A stretch of 64,000 nt of DNA, taken from the NCBI GenBank assembly GCA_016791385.1, contig JAEUMR010000047.1, positions 1-64,000 on the forward strand, read 5' to 3'. This DNA is from Hyphomonadaceae bacterium. GTDB taxonomy: Bacteria > Pseudomonadota > Alphaproteobacteria > Caulobacterales > Aquidulcibacteraceae. A program made the translations under genes and the position numbers. Positions 17,301-25,740 of this stretch are shown piece by piece. Numbering within the stretch: the stretch's first letter is position 1; each line of letters opens with the position of its first letter. Under the pieces are notes generated by a model, which was given only the letters and a program-made list of their open reading frames with translations, was not told the origin of the DNA and did no database searches.

Positions 17301-17632
17301 CCGGCATCATCGTGCGCAACTCGATCCTGCTGGTGGACTTCATTCGCCACGCCAAGACCGAAAACCGCCCGCTGAGGGCGGTGTTGCTGGAGGCAGGCGC
17401 CATCCGCTTCAAGCCGATCATGCTGACGGCGTTGGCGGCGATGATCGGCGCCGGCGTCATCCTGTTCGACCCGATCTTCCAGGGCTTGGCTATCTCGCTG
17501 CTGTTCGGCCTCGCTTCGTCGACGTTGCTGACCGTGCTGGTGATCCCGGCGATCTACGTCGTCATGCGCGATGATGGGCGTGACGAGGACGAGCCGGTAC
17601 AGGCGCCGGTCCCCCGGCTCGCGGCAGAGTGA
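14396..17632 (+). CDS. RND-family efflux pump (AcrB/MexB superfamily)
   Basis: Proton-driven inner-membrane pump, 1078 residues, with the 12-helix RND layout. Helix 1 is LFLLTALALGLLALFTI, followed by a porter domain beginning with the standard EEEPQISVPLVDISV. The helix-4 proton-relay segment, SIGILVDDAIVMVENIARHWG, has the paired aspartates. A second porter half follows, and the last membrane block includes GFIALAGIIVRNSILLVDFI. The sequence looks nearer the hydrophobe/multidrug or uncharacterised alphaproteobacterial subgroup than the heavy-metal CusA group; the substrate is unknown. Its stop lies 4 bases from the convergent thiolase-like gene's stop. Confidence 0.92.
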   Translation: MKLGISGALTKATIRSPLTPLFLLTALALGLLALFTIPREEEPQISVPLVDISVRADGLRAPDAVELITKPLETIVKGVEGVEHVYSQTEDDRVLVTARFLVGTDPDDAIVRIQQEIRANYDRIPVGIPEPQIVARGVNDVPIMVVTLSPSAAAADRWDDSALYRVADELQSELMKVEDVGLTFIVGGRPQEIRIAPDPGRLALYGVPLGSVIEAVRNANRSFPGGDLRGRDGTASTAIGQTLDDPNQIGLLTVQAADGRTVYVRDVAEVTMGPREDQARVWRFTRESGHERMAPAVSLAIAKRDGANAVVVAQAIERRLQSLEGSLIPHGVDVAITRNYGETANEKANELLFHLGLATLSIVALIWFAIGRREAMVTAVVIPTTILLTLFASNLMGYTINRVSLFAIIFSIGILVDDAIVMVENIARHWGMRMGKSRDEAAVEAVAEVGNPTIVATLTVVAALLPMMFVSGLMGPYMAPIPANASAAMLFSFFVAVIIAPWLMLKFAPKGEAAAAHGHDEEGFFGRLYRRVAAPVIRSRKGARKFLVIVGIATIAACALFGTRTVRVKLLPFDNKSELQVVVDLPEGATLESTERVLIEAANIAGAVPEVTSVDAYAGTAAPFNFNGLVRHYYMRQRPELGDLQLTLRPKGERSRASHTIALDLRQRLNELHVPQGTVVRVVEVPPGPPVIATLLAEVYGPDAQTRREVASQLRGIFHQVPYLVDIDDSFGAQRPRLRLMPNREEIEFFGVSEQNMMDSIAVAMGGQVIGYSHRGEGRNPIEISVRLPQSARAWNQNLASMPVAASRDGSRLVELGELVSANEEAGSYPIFRRNGRYAEMVMAELAGAYEAPIYGMLDVERLVREHDWGNLPAPLLLMHGQPENEATPSILWDGEWEITYVTFRDMGAAFAVAILGIYILVVAQFRSFKLPLVILTPIPLTLIGIVIGHMLFNAPFTATSMIGFIALAGIIVRNSILLVDFIRHAKTENRPLRAVLLEAGAIRFKPIMLTALAAMIGAGVILFDPIFQGLAISLLFGLASSTLLTVLVIPAIYVVMRDDGRDEDEPVQAPVPRLAAE

Positions 17633-17636
17633 GCAG

Positions 17637-19127
17637 CTAGGCTGCGCGCCAGCGTACTTCTTCGTCGGCTACGACGGCGTGGCCCGAAGCGCCGACGGGC
17701 TCGGCTTGGCCATCGGTGAGGAAGCGCAGCATCGCTTCGTCCTCGCGCAGGACCTTGGCCAGGAAGCGCGCGCCCTTGGGCGTGCGGGCGACGATGGCGC
17801 CGAAGCGCGGCGCGCCATCGCGTTCGTAGAACACCGTGTAGGTCTCGATCACGGCGGGCCCGGCGTAGCTGTCCAGCAGCGCCGGCGCGGACCCGCGCGC
17901 GGAATCGGCCTCAGCCTGGAAGTCGAAACTGCGGGGTGCGGAGGTCGCGCGTGCGGGGTCGCGGCTAACGATGATGCTGTGGTTCTGCGTGGCGAAACCG
18001 CCATTGGCGAACAACAGCCCATGTTGGCCGCTAACGCGTAGCTGTTCTGTCATGCTGGCGACGGCGTGGCTCATATAGTTTCCGATCGGGCCGCCGCCGA
18101 AGGTGAGGCCGCCGAACACCGTGATCGGTTTCTCAATTGGCCAGCCGATGACGCGGCGCGCCATCTTCGGCACACACGGAAAACAGGAATAGAGCTCGGC
18201 GCAGTCGAGATTGCTCGCCGCCAGCCCGTTCAGCTCCAACGTTCGCCGCAGCGACACCTCCATGCTGACGGAGCGATCGAAGCGATCGCGCTTCAGGATA
18301 TCGCCCGGCTCATCGGCAGCTGCGCCATAGCCGACATAAACCAGCCGCTCGGCAGGAATGCCCGCCGCGCGCGCCGCGCCAGCGCTGGTGACGATGAACG
18401 CGGCGCCCTGATTCACGGACGCGTTCGCCACCATCAGCTTGGTGTAGGGGAAGGCGATCGGCCTGTTGCTGTCGTTGATGGTGAGGATGTCGGCGGGGGA
18501 GAGCGGCTTGCGCAGCCATGCGTGTTCGTTGCCCGCCGCGACGCCGGACATCAACGACCACAGCGCCGCGCTTTCCGCCTGCGCCTCCGCCAAGCTTTGC
18601 TTCCAGGCCGCGCGCGTCGCGTTCTCATAGAGCGGATAGACGTCGACAGGCGCGGCAAGCCCGTAGCGTTGGCGTCCACTCGGACGTCCACGCTCGCTTG
18701 CGGCGCGCACGGCGTCCGTCCGCGCGCTAGCGTCCTTTGCGGCGGCGCGTGCGGCCGCAGTGCGCAACGCCTCGGCGCCGGCGACGAGCGCGACTTCGGC
18801 TTCGCCAGCAGCGATGCGGTTGGCGGCCTCGTTGAGGAACAGGATCGGGCTCGCGCCGCTCGGATAGACGCTCTGCGTGCAGAAGCGCGGCGCAACGCCC
18901 AGCGCCGCCGACAATTTTTCGGACGTATCGCCAAGTTCCCAAAATGAAAGCTGCGCGACCGTGGCCACGGAATCGAGCCGCTGCAGCCAGCCGCCGCCTG
19001 CATCGGCGTCGGCGCGCTGCGCCGCCTGTTGCATCAATTCGAGCGAATTGAGCCCCTCGGCTGCGTTGGCTGGCCGGTCGTTGATCTGGCCCACACCAAC
19101 AATGACGGGCGCGCGCGCGTTGTTCAT
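17637..19127 (-). CDS. Thiolase-like protein (acetyl-CoA acetyltransferase family, TLP1-type)
   Basis: A 496-residue thiolase-fold protein (PVIVGVGQINDRP start; AAGEAEVALVAGAEAL; AELYSCFPCVPKMA; NGGFATQNHSIIV). It differs from true thiolases in two ways. Where the nucleophilic cysteine of the CxSG motif is expected, the sequence reads SVYPSGASP, with Tyr in place of Cys. It also has a ~85-residue C-terminal extension (after about residue 410) like that of thiolase-like protein type 1. It may bind acyl-CoA without thiolytic chemistry, so an automatic label of acetyl-CoA acetyltransferase could mislead. The ATG at 19127 precedes MNNARAPVIVG; upstream in-frame codons are not family-like. Confidence 0.75.
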   Translation of the reverse strand: MNNARAPVIVGVGQINDRPANAAEGLNSLELMQQAAQRADADAGGGWLQRLDSVATVAQLSFWELGDTSEKLSAALGVAPRFCTQSVYPSGASPILFLNEAANRIAAGEAEVALVAGAEALRTAAARAAAKDASARTDAVRAASERGRPSGRQRYGLAAPVDVYPLYENATRAAWKQSLAEAQAESAALWSLMSGVAAGNEHAWLRKPLSPADILTINDSNRPIAFPYTKLMVANASVNQGAAFIVTSAGAARAAGIPAERLVYVGYGAAADEPGDILKRDRFDRSVSMEVSLRRTLELNGLAASNLDCAELYSCFPCVPKMARRVIGWPIEKPITVFGGLTFGGGPIGNYMSHAVASMTEQLRVSGQHGLLFANGGFATQNHSIIVSRDPARATSAPRSFDFQAEADSARGSAPALLDSYAGPAVIETYTVFYERDGAPRFGAIVARTPKGARFLAKVLREDEAMLRFLTDGQAEPVGASGHAVVADEEVRWRAA

Positions 19128-19232
19128 GGTCCACCGCTCCTGGCGGCGAGGGTGGCCGGACATGCTGTCGCGTGCAAGCAGCATGGAAGTCTGTTTCGAT
19201 TGGCGCTAGGACATGCCGCAAGGGAGCCCACA

Positions 19233-20660
19233 ATGGCGGAAATCGCACACGCGCAGCTGCGCAAATTCACCGATGATCTCTGGCGCGACGAGGTCGTGCC
19301 GACCTTGGTCGAGTACATCCGCATTCCCAACAAGTCGCCGTCGTTCGAGCCGGATTGGGCCGCGCTCGGCCACATGGACCGCGCCGTCGATCTGTTCGTC
19401 GGCTGGGCCAAAAAGAAGATCGCGGCGCTGCCTGGCGCGACGCTATCGGTGGAACGCCTGCCGGGCCGCACGCCGCTGATTTTCATCGACGTGCCGGGCT
19501 CGGCCAAAGCGGGCGATACGGTGCTGCTCTATGGCCACCTCGACAAACAGCCCGAGATGGTTGGTTGGGGCGAGGGCAAGGGCCCGTGGATCCCGGTGAT
19601 CGAGGGCGACAAGCTCTATGGCCGTGGCGGCGCCGATGACGGCTATGCGATGTTCGGTGCGCTCGGCGCGCTGCTGGCGCTGAAAGAGCAGAACGTACCG
19701 CACGCGCGCTCGGTCATCGTCATCGAAGCGTCTGAAGAAAGCGGCTCTCCTGATCTCCCATTCTATATTGACGCGCTCGCACAGCGTATCGGCAATGTCT
19801 CGCTCGTAGTCTGCCTCGACAGCGGCTGCGGCGACTATGATCGCTTGTGGCTGACGACGTCGCTGCGCGGCATGGTCGGCGGCACGCTGCGTGTGGACGT
19901 GTTGGAAGAGGGCGTGCACTCCGGCGACGCCTCCGGCATCGTGCCGTCGAGCTTCCGCATCCTGCGCCAATTGCTGGCGCGGCTTGAGAATATCGAGACC
20001 GGCGAAGTTCTCGTCGAAGAACTCAACGCCCCGGTTCCGCCCGATCGCCTGGCGCAAGCGAAGGTCGCGGCCGCGGCGCTCGGCGATGCGGTCTACTCGA
20101 AATTCCCGTTCGTGCAGGGCATGCGGCCCGCCACTGGCGATCTGGTCGAACTCATCCTCAACCGCACCTGGCGTCCTGCGCTCTCCGTGACTGGTCTCGC
20201 TGGCGCGCCGGTGCCGCGCGACGCCGGCAACGTGCTGCGGCCGTTCACCGAAGCGAAGCTGTCCATGCGCGTGCCGCCCACCGGCGACGCCAAGCGCGCC
20301 AGCGCGCGCATGAAGGAAATCCTCGAACGCGATCCCCCCTACGGCGCACGTGTCTCATACGAGCCGGAAAAGGCCGGCTCCGGATGGAACGCGCCGAAGA
20401 CCGCGCCTTGGCTGGACGCTGTGTTGGAGGACGCCTCGCACGCCTCGTTCGGCCAGCCCGTCGCGATGATGGGCGAAGGCGGTTCGATCCCGTTCATGGG
20501 CATGCTGGGCGAGAAATTCCCCGAGGCGCAATTCGTGGTCACCGGCGTGCTCGGACCGCATTCGAACGCGCACGGCCCCAACGAGTTCCTGCACATCCCA
20601 ACCGGGAAGAAGGTGACGGAAGTGGTCGCGCGCGTGCTCGCCGCGCACGCGGTGCGCTAG
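19233..20660 (+). CDS. M20-family metallopeptidase (dipeptidase-like)
   Basis: Zinc exopeptidase of 475 residues, similar to the carnosinase/CNDP branch. The metal site reads LLYGHLDKQPEMVGW (first His and Asp), GRGGADDGYAMF (bridging Asp) and IEASEESGSPDL (catalytic Glu and metal Glu). A dimerisation insert follows (SLRGMVGGTLRVDVLEEGVHSGDASG), with a late histidine in VLGPHSNAHGPNEF. There is no signal peptide, so it is cytosolic. The ATG at 19233 follows AGGGAGC. The substrate is a small peptide or N-acyl amino acid and is not deducible. Its stop overlaps that of the convergent histidine kinase gene. Confidence 0.88.
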   Translation: MAEIAHAQLRKFTDDLWRDEVVPTLVEYIRIPNKSPSFEPDWAALGHMDRAVDLFVGWAKKKIAALPGATLSVERLPGRTPLIFIDVPGSAKAGDTVLLYGHLDKQPEMVGWGEGKGPWIPVIEGDKLYGRGGADDGYAMFGALGALLALKEQNVPHARSVIVIEASEESGSPDLPFYIDALAQRIGNVSLVVCLDSGCGDYDRLWLTTSLRGMVGGTLRVDVLEEGVHSGDASGIVPSSFRILRQLLARLENIETGEVLVEELNAPVPPDRLAQAKVAAAALGDAVYSKFPFVQGMRPATGDLVELILNRTWRPALSVTGLAGAPVPRDAGNVLRPFTEAKLSMRVPPTGDAKRASARMKEILERDPPYGARVSYEPEKAGSGWNAPKTAPWLDAVLEDASHASFGQPVAMMGEGGSIPFMGMLGEKFPEAQFVVTGVLGPHSNAHGPNEFLHIPTGKKVTEVVARVLAAHAVR

Positions 20661-22975
20661 CCGGCGATCTGTTTCGGCAGCGGCGTTACTGACGCAGCGG
20701 TCTGCGTCTTCTGCTCGGCAGGACGTTTGCGCGCATAGCGCATGACGGTGGCCGCCAGCTTGTCGCGATCGGCGGGTTTGACCATGTGCTCGGCAGCGCC
20801 GAGCGCCAGCGCATGGGCGCGGTCTTCGTTGACCGAGAGCACCACGACCGGAATGTCCTGTGTCTTCGGATCGTTCTTGAGGCTTTGCAGCACGCGCCAG
20901 CCGGAGCGATCGGGCAGGAAGATGTCGAGCAGCACCAAGGCGGGCGCCTTCGAGCGCGCCAGCGCGAGGCCTGCCTCGCCGCCGCCGACGCCCAGCACCG
21001 AGAAGCCCGCGCGCGTCAGCGCACGCGCCGCGAGTTCGCGCGCATCCGGCTCGTCTTCGATGACGAGGACGAGCGGGCCGTCCTCCGAGCCCTGGATGTC
21101 GTCGATCTCGGCGGCCGCGCCGCGTGCTTGGGCGGCGTCGCTGAGCTTGATCGGAACGTGCAGCGTGAAGCGGGAGCCGCCGCCTAGCGTGCTCTCGACG
21201 CTGACATCGCCGCCAAGCAATTGCGCGAGGCGGCGGGTAATGGTCAGCCCCAAGCCGGTGCCGCCATATTGCTGCGTAATCGTCGGATCGGCTTGCACGA
21301 ACGGCTGGAACAGCCGCGCCAGATGCTCGGTGGACATGCCGATGCCGGTGTCGCGCACGGTAATGAACATCTGCGCGACGCCGTTGTGCATGCGCCGCTC
21401 GATCTCAACGTCGATCGCGCCATTGCGTGTGAACTTGCTCGCGTTCGAGAGCAGGTTGAGCACGCACTGGCGCAACTTGGTGGAATCGGTGTGCGCCGAG
21501 GCGATGTCGTCGTTGCGGATGATGCGCAGGCGATTGCCATTCTGTTCGGCAAGCGGGCGCACCGTCGCGATCAGGTCGTCCATCAGCTCCGTCGGGCTGA
21601 AGGGGCCTGCCACGGCCTCCATGCGTCCCGCCTCGATCTTGGACAGATCGAGAATCTCGTTGATGAGGCTGAGCAGGTGCTTTGCGGCGGCGATGATGCG
21701 GTGCAGGTCCTGTACCGCCGCCGTGTCGCCATTGTCTTCGGCGTCTTCCTGCAGCATCTCGGCGTAGCCGAGGATCGCATTGAGCGGCGTGCGCAACTCG
21801 TGGCTCATATTGGCCAGGAATTGCGATTTGGCGAGGTTGGCGCTTTCGGCCGCGTGCCGGGCATGGGCCAGCGCGTCGACGCCGCGGTCGATCACCTCGC
21901 TTTGCACCATCAGCCTGCGCGCGTGATCGGCGCCCTCCTTGTCGTCGAGGCGCGCCGCGAGCGGGGAGGAGAGTTCGTTGCTGAGCGTGCGCAGCGTCTC
22001 GGCCTGCGTCGTCAGAGCGGCGGAAAGCAGGCGCAGATCGGCGGAGATGGCGCTCTCCGGCGCTGCTTCAGCCTGAGCGCGCGAGGAGATGCAAGTCAGG
22101 CGCACAGGTGTGCCGTCGCTGGCGGTGCGCACGAAGCCCTGGTGGCGGACGTGGATCGCGTCGCCCTTGGCGTCGATCACCGCGTGTTCGAGCGCAACGC
22201 GGCGCATCGGGCCGTTCGCTGGCGTGAACACGCCGACCGCGAGTGTGCGGTCGCCGGCGCTGGCAAAACAGCCGCGCTCGACAACGTCCGCGAAGCTGAC
22301 AGGCCGCCCCAGCACGCGGGCAAGGTTCTCAGCGCCGATCAGCTGGCCGCTTGCGTAATTGATTTCCCATGCCGCATCGCCCTTCTCGCCAAAACTCATA
22401 TTGAGCTGGCGGAGCCATTCGACGTCCTGTTGGCGCGCATGTGAGGCTTGGTGCATGTGGTGCAGCACGGCGGCGGCAGCGAAACCCGCACAGCCGAATA
22501 GCGCCAACACGGCGCCGACGCCGCCATTGGGGGCGGCGTCAACGATGAAGCTCAGCGCGAGGAGGCCATACGGCGCACAGACGATCACCGTCCGCAGGCG
22601 GCCGAGTTTGGAATTGAGGGCGGCGTCGACGAGCAGTAGCGCCAGCATCGCCGTCGCTGCGGCAGGTCCGTAGGCGCCGCCCGCGTGCCAGGCTAGAGCC
22701 GGCGCGCCAGCAAGGCTTGCTGCGGACGTCAGGCCGAGCGCGATACGTCCCGCATCGGCTTGGACTTTGGAAACGTGCGCGAGTTGCGGCGAAAGCGCTT
22801 TGCGCGTCTCCTCAACCAGGATGGCGAGCCCGAGCCAGATCGCCGCGAGCGCAGCATCGACACTGAGCAACAGCGCCATCGCGAGCGCTGCCATGAGATA
22901 CACGCGCGTGCGCGGGCCGGAGAAGGCCTCTGCCGCTGTGCGCTCCAGCGCTAGACGATTGACGAAGTGTTGCAC
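20657..22975 (-). CDS. Hybrid sensor histidine kinase with C-terminal receiver
   Basis: Membrane hybrid kinase of 772 residues. Several hydrophobic helices occupy ~25-175 with little periplasmic exposure. A PAS-like region spans ~190-300 and a coiled coil ~370-388. The HisKA domain has SHELRTPLNA with phospho-acceptor His392, followed by an HATPase domain (NLLSNASKFT, DTGIGMS, GGTGLGLTI) and a receiver at ~635-755 with phospho-acceptor Asp684 in LVLLDIFLPD. There is no HPt domain, so phosphate must pass to a separate phosphotransferase. No partner regulator lies nearby, so it is an orphan kinase. The input signal is unknown; the membrane helices may sense the bilayer or respiratory state. Confidence 0.92.
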   Translation of the reverse strand: MQHFVNRLALERTAAEAFSGPRTRVYLMAALAMALLLSVDAALAAIWLGLAILVEETRKALSPQLAHVSKVQADAGRIALGLTSAASLAGAPALAWHAGGAYGPAAATAMLALLLVDAALNSKLGRLRTVIVCAPYGLLALSFIVDAAPNGGVGAVLALFGCAGFAAAAVLHHMHQASHARQQDVEWLRQLNMSFGEKGDAAWEINYASGQLIGAENLARVLGRPVSFADVVERGCFASAGDRTLAVGVFTPANGPMRRVALEHAVIDAKGDAIHVRHQGFVRTASDGTPVRLTCISSRAQAEAAPESAISADLRLLSAALTTQAETLRTLSNELSSPLAARLDDKEGADHARRLMVQSEVIDRGVDALAHARHAAESANLAKSQFLANMSHELRTPLNAILGYAEMLQEDAEDNGDTAAVQDLHRIIAAAKHLLSLINEILDLSKIEAGRMEAVAGPFSPTELMDDLIATVRPLAEQNGNRLRIIRNDDIASAHTDSTKLRQCVLNLLSNASKFTRNGAIDVEIERRMHNGVAQMFITVRDTGIGMSTEHLARLFQPFVQADPTITQQYGGTGLGLTITRRLAQLLGGDVSVESTLGGGSRFTLHVPIKLSDAAQARGAAAEIDDIQGSEDGPLVLVIEDEPDARELAARALTRAGFSVLGVGGGEAGLALARSKAPALVLLDIFLPDRSGWRVLQSLKNDPKTQDIPVVVLSVNEDRAHALALGAAEHMVKPADRDKLAATVMRYARKRPAEQKTQTAASVTPLPKQIAG

Positions 22976-23136
22976 ACGCAGGCTCTTTGGCTAATTTGCC
23001 GGTAACTCTAGGCAGGCAGCGTAAAGTAAGCGTTCGCGCTGCGGCGTTTCGTGCCGTTTCAGAACGAAAAATTGCACTGGCGCGCGCTGAGATCATGTAC
23101 AAAAGCTTGCTTCGTTTGGCTTATGGTGAAGAGACG

Positions 23137-24153
23137 ATGAACTTCCGCTCCGACAACACCGCGCCGGTCGCGCCAGAAATTATGGCGGCGATGATGCGCG
23201 TCAACGAAGGCGCAAGCCTCGCTTATGGCGCGGATGATTGGTCGCGCCGGCTCGATCAGGTGATGAGCGCGCTGTTCGAGCGCGAGGTGCGGGTCTTCAC
23301 CGTCGCGAGCGGCACTGCGGCGAATTCGATCGCGTTGGCGAGCGCGGTGCCTCCTTGGGGCGCGGTGCTGTGTCACCGTGAAGCGCATATTGAGAGCGAC
23401 GAGTGTGGCGCGCCGGAATTCTATTCCGGCGGCGCCAAGCTCATGCTGATGGACGGCGAGGGGGCGAAGGTGACGCCGCAGGCGGTGAAGGAAGCGGTTG
23501 CGCGGCAAGCGCGGGGCATCCATTCGGTCAAGCCGGCGGCTTTGTCGGTCTCGCAGGCGACCGAGCGCGGCGCGCTGTACACGCAAGCGGAAATGATGGC
23601 TCTGGGCGAGGCAGCCAAGCGCGCAGGACTTGCTTTCCACGTCGATGGCGCACGCTTTGCCAATGCCGTTGCCGCGCTCAACTGCAAACCAGGCGATATC
23701 ACCTGGCGCGCGGGTGTTGATCTGTTGTCGTTCGGCGCGACCAAGAACGGCGCCATGGCGGCGGAATCCGTGGTCGTGTTTAACCTCGACCTCGCCGAGG
23801 CGGTGGAGCGCCGGCGCAAGCGGGGTGGTCATCTCATCTGCAAAGGCCGTTATCCGGCGGCGCAATTCCTGGCTTATCTCGAGGACGGCCTTTGGCTGCG
23901 GCTGGCGGCGCGCGCAAACGCTCTGGCGCAGCGCCTTGGCGAGGCGGCGGGGAAGTGCTTGTCGCTGGCGGTGGAGAGCAATCAGGTGTTCATCCGGCCG
24001 GGCGCCGAGGCGCTGAAGCGTCTGCGTGCGGCTGGCGCGGAGTTTTACGATTGGGGCGGCGAAGCATCAGGCGAGGCGCGCCTCGTCGTGTCCTGGAGTC
24101 AGGATGAGGCGGAGGTCGAGCGGTTAGCAGGCCTGTTGCGTCAATTTGCTTGA
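23137..24153 (+). CDS. ltaE: Low-specificity L-threonine aldolase
   Basis: PLP enzyme cleaving L-threonine or allo-threonine to glycine and acetaldehyde; 338 residues. It starts with the family hallmark FRSDNTAPVAPEIMAAM. It has the phosphate-binding region FTVASGTAANSIAL, the cofactor aspartate in AFHVDGARFANA, and the Schiff-base lysine in LLSFGATKNGAM. ATG 23137 was chosen because the preceding 50 in-frame codons lack homology and this start places the FRSDN motif at residues 3-7, as in the family. Its end overlaps the convergent glycosyltransferase gene by 13 bases. Confidence 0.92.
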   Translation: MNFRSDNTAPVAPEIMAAMMRVNEGASLAYGADDWSRRLDQVMSALFEREVRVFTVASGTAANSIALASAVPPWGAVLCHREAHIESDECGAPEFYSGGAKLMLMDGEGAKVTPQAVKEAVARQARGIHSVKPAALSVSQATERGALYTQAEMMALGEAAKRAGLAFHVDGARFANAVAALNCKPGDITWRAGVDLLSFGATKNGAMAAESVVVFNLDLAEAVERRRKRGGHLICKGRYPAAQFLAYLEDGLWLRLAARANALAQRLGEAAGKCLSLAVESNQVFIRPGAEALKRLRAAGAEFYDWGGEASGEARLVVSWSQDEAEVERLAGLLRQFA

Positions 24154-25631
24154 GCGCTGCGTGGCGCGGCTTGCGCCGCGGCATCCTGCGACGGCGCTGC
24201 CGATGCCGGTGCGCCGGAACGGCGCCGTCTTGAAACGCCGTGTTGGGTCTTGGCCCAATGGTGTGGTCTGAACACCAAGCCGAGTAGCGCACGGAAGGCC
24301 GCAAGCGTCGCCAGTGGCCAGTAGGCCGGCATCGTCAGCGCTGCGCGCACGTGTGAGAGGTTGCCTGAGATCGCCGCCGCGCTCAGCGCTGAAAATACGC
24401 CAACGCAATACCCCGAGAGCGCCAGCGCGAAATCCGCCTGGCTGAGGAGGTCGTAGGGCGACAGCGCCGCGGTCAGGACGATGAACGCCAGCGGGCCATG
24501 CACGAAGGCAGCGAGAAGGCCGCCGCCGAGCACCAATTGCATCGCCCAGAAGCGCCATGCGCCCATCTCACGCGCGGTGCGGAACGGATTGCGCATTAGT
24601 ACGAGCCAAGTCTGCATGTGGCCCTTGATCCAGCGTTCGCGCTGCTTCAGCCACGCGGCGAAATTTACGGGCGCTTCCTCCCATGTCGGCGGGCCAATCA
24701 CGTCGCTGCGGTAGCCGTCTCGCGCCAGGCGATAGCCGAGGTCAGCATCTTCGGTAACGTTGAAAGGATCCCAGCCGCCGCAAGCGCGTAGCGCGTCGGT
24801 GCGGAAGTGGTTGCTGGAGCCGCCGAGCGGCAAGGGCGCGCCGATGCGCGCCAGCAGAGGCAGGATCTCGCCGAACAGAATCGCATATTCCGCCGCGAAT
24901 TGGCGCGCGATCCAAGAGGCGTCCTGATTGTCGATCTCCAGCGGCGCTTGCACGCAGGCCAGCTTTTCATCGCTGTCCTCGAACGCTGCGAGCGCGGCGC
25001 GCAGCTGTTGCGGATGCGGCCGGTCTTCCGCGTCATAGACGACGACATATTCGCCGCGCGCGCGGGCAAGGCCTGCGTTCAAGGCCTTCGGCTTGGTGCG
25101 GGGTTTTGCGGCAGGGACGAGCACGATCTCGATGTGCGGTTCGCGTACCGCCGCTAGCGCCATCGCCAACGTATCGGCATCGTCGGCCTCGATCAGCAAT
25201 TTGATGTCGAGCGCCTCGCGCGGATAATCCAAGCGATCGAGCGAAGCGACGAGGTCGAAGACGACATTAGCCTCGCGATAGAGCGGGCAGAGGATCGTGT
25301 AGGTGGGCCAGCGCGCCGGCGCGGCCAGGCGCGAGAGCACGCGCTTCAAGTGCGCAGCCGCGAACAGGCGGAGCGCAATCGCCGCTGCGAAGATGAACCA
25401 GGCCGCAGTCGTGAATACGGTCAGTGTGCGCAGGGGCGCGGCGCGCACGGCCATCACCAACCCCACGCCGAGAAGCGCGAACGCGAACAGTTGCAACCAA
25501 GTGAAGGTGCGTTTCGCCGAACGCTGTTGAAACCGCCGATGGAAGCCCAGGCGCGCTTCCTCAAGCGCAGCCGCATCAAGCGTGACGGCCGCGGGCGTCA
25601 AGCCGTCGCGGGCCGCCCCATCCATCCCCAT
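24141..25631 (-). CDS. Membrane glycosyltransferase, family 2 (cellulose-synthase-like)
   Basis: A 496-residue processive-type GT2 enzyme. Two N-terminal helices (FTWLQLFAFALLGVGLVMAV and LTVFTTAAWFIFAAAIAL) precede the catalytic domain. Its motifs are DxD in VVYDAEDRPHPQQ, TED in FNVTEDADLGYRL and Q(R)xRW in KQRERWIKGH. Three or four C-terminal helices should form the membrane channel. It probably polymerises or transfers a sugar from a nucleotide donor for surface polysaccharide, glycan or glycolipid. No polysaccharide cluster surrounds it. The C-terminal ~50 residues are Ala/Arg/Gln-rich and probably disordered. Confidence 0.87.
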   Translation of the reverse strand: MGMDGAARDGLTPAAVTLDAAALEEARLGFHRRFQQRSAKRTFTWLQLFAFALLGVGLVMAVRAAPLRTLTVFTTAAWFIFAAAIALRLFAAAHLKRVLSRLAAPARWPTYTILCPLYREANVVFDLVASLDRLDYPREALDIKLLIEADDADTLAMALAAVREPHIEIVLVPAAKPRTKPKALNAGLARARGEYVVVYDAEDRPHPQQLRAALAAFEDSDEKLACVQAPLEIDNQDASWIARQFAAEYAILFGEILPLLARIGAPLPLGGSSNHFRTDALRACGGWDPFNVTEDADLGYRLARDGYRSDVIGPPTWEEAPVNFAAWLKQRERWIKGHMQTWLVLMRNPFRTAREMGAWRFWAMQLVLGGGLLAAFVHGPLAFIVLTAALSPYDLLSQADFALALSGYCVGVFSALSAAAISGNLSHVRAALTMPAYWPLATLAAFRALLGLVFRPHHWAKTQHGVSRRRRSGAPASAAPSQDAAAQAAPRSAQAN

Positions 25632-25740
25632 GGGGTTGCAGCAGGCGCGGCATGCAACTTATCCGCAACCAACCGGGGGTTGAGCTTGAGGCTGACACGG
25701 CGCGCGCGGACGTGGTAGACGCGGCGCAACGGAGGGTGTT

